Origin: JADFOI01 sp965218935
GTDB lineage: Bacteria > Acidobacteriota > UBA6911 > RPQK01 > JADFOI01
NCBI GenBank assembly: GCA_965218935.1
Contig: CBDCMH010000002.1
Span: 1 to 64,000, forward strand
Length of the DNA stretch: 64,000 nucleotides
Reading direction: 5' to 3'
Shown here: piece by piece, positions 63,867 through 64,000 of the stretch
Layout: each line of letters begins with the position of its first letter
Position numbering within the stretch: position 1 is the stretch's first letter
Program-made: the position numbers and the translations under genes
Notes under the pieces: model-generated
Databases searched by the model: none
Seen by the model: the letters and a program-made list of their open reading frames with translations, nothing else
What the model was told of the DNA's origin: nothing

Positions 63867-64000
63867 ATGAAAAAGCTACTTGCAGCATTCGTCGTCAGCC
63901 TGGTGTGGGGTGCGGGATTCACCCCTGTGAACGCCGGCGAAATAGAGATTCGAGAGTGGACCGTTCCCTGGGAGAATAGCCGGCCCCGTGACCCGTTTGT
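63867..64000 (+). CDS. Vgb/SMP-30-like exported protein (partial, 5' end)
   Basis: ATG 63867 follows a GGGGAGGA site. The frame encodes a signal peptide (LLAAFVVSLVWGAGF) and then EIREWTVPWENSRPRDPFV, the opening strand of virginiamycin-B-lyase-like (SMP-30-type) propellers found in many Acidobacteriota. The window ends after about 44 codons, so the rest is not seen. A long pyrimidine tract (about 63740-63790) lies upstream. Confidence 0.65.
   Translation, partial: MKKLLAAFVVSLVWGAGFTPVNAGEIEIREWTVPWENSRPRDPF

Noticed and set aside
1..64000. CRISPR arrays, tRNA or rRNA genes
   Set aside because: No regularly spaced direct repeats, and no tRNA- or rRNA-like sequence was recognised on either strand.

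Overview
The window looks like a chromosomal segment of an Acidobacteriota bacterium, though the phylum call is an inference. The evidence is a VWA protein of the acidobacterial VWFA-related type, a DUF5916/CBM9-like outer-membrane protein, PD40-type beta-propeller remnants, TPR lipoprotein-style genes and the general gene style. It starts in the translation cluster rpsB-tsf-pyrH-frr. The rest is a mosaic of housekeeping genes, exported proteins, transporters and many mobile elements.

Layout. 1-2.8 kb: rpsB end, tsf, pyrH, frr, and a pyruvoyl-dependent arginine decarboxylase on the other strand. 2.9-4.4 kb: an ISNCY-like insertion sequence. 4.6-10.4 kb: a TPR protein, then a B12-controlled operon (promoter, cobalamin riboswitch, BtuB-like receptor, DUF6580 membrane protein, Dph6-like ATP pyrophosphatase, BtuF-like binding protein). 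10.4-12.5 kb: a Crp/Fnr regulator, ECF sigma and anti-sigma operon on the minus strand, with an IS30 element just upstream. 14-25.4 kb: an OmpA-like protein, DAHP synthase, an MBL-fold lipoprotein, two exported proteins, a cyclase-fold protein with a CxxCH motif, a CNT nucleoside transporter, a PQQ-type sugar dehydrogenase and small proteins. 25.5-34.8 kb: an IS-rich decay zone with two inverted IS3 copies, broken genes at their edges, a CocE-type hydrolase and an IS1182-type element.

35-49.8 kb: an exported amidohydrolase; a degraded E2-JAB-E1 (ubiquitin-like, PRTRC-like) cassette joined to a 5'-truncated SorC-type fragment; glnS, an RND pump and its adaptor, with glnS and the pump each carrying an apparent one-base frameshift; a TPR protein, a thioredoxin lipoprotein, a VWA protein and a PilZ gene. 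49.9-51.3 kb: a second, nearly identical IS1182-type copy. 51.6-53.9 kb: an A/T-richer pair of nucleotide-sugar enzymes. 54-62.4 kb: a DUF5916 outer-membrane protein and a complete Dpp/Opp-type peptide ABC transporter. 62.4-64 kb: two small unknown genes and the start of a Vgb/SMP-30-like protein.

The most notable items are the decayed E2/JAB/E1 cassette with an intact E1-like gene, the B12 regulon that pairs DUF6580 and a Dph6-like enzyme with BtuB and BtuF but no BtuCD, and two families of short inverted-repeat elements. One of these elements supplies the stop codon of the DAHP synthase gene.
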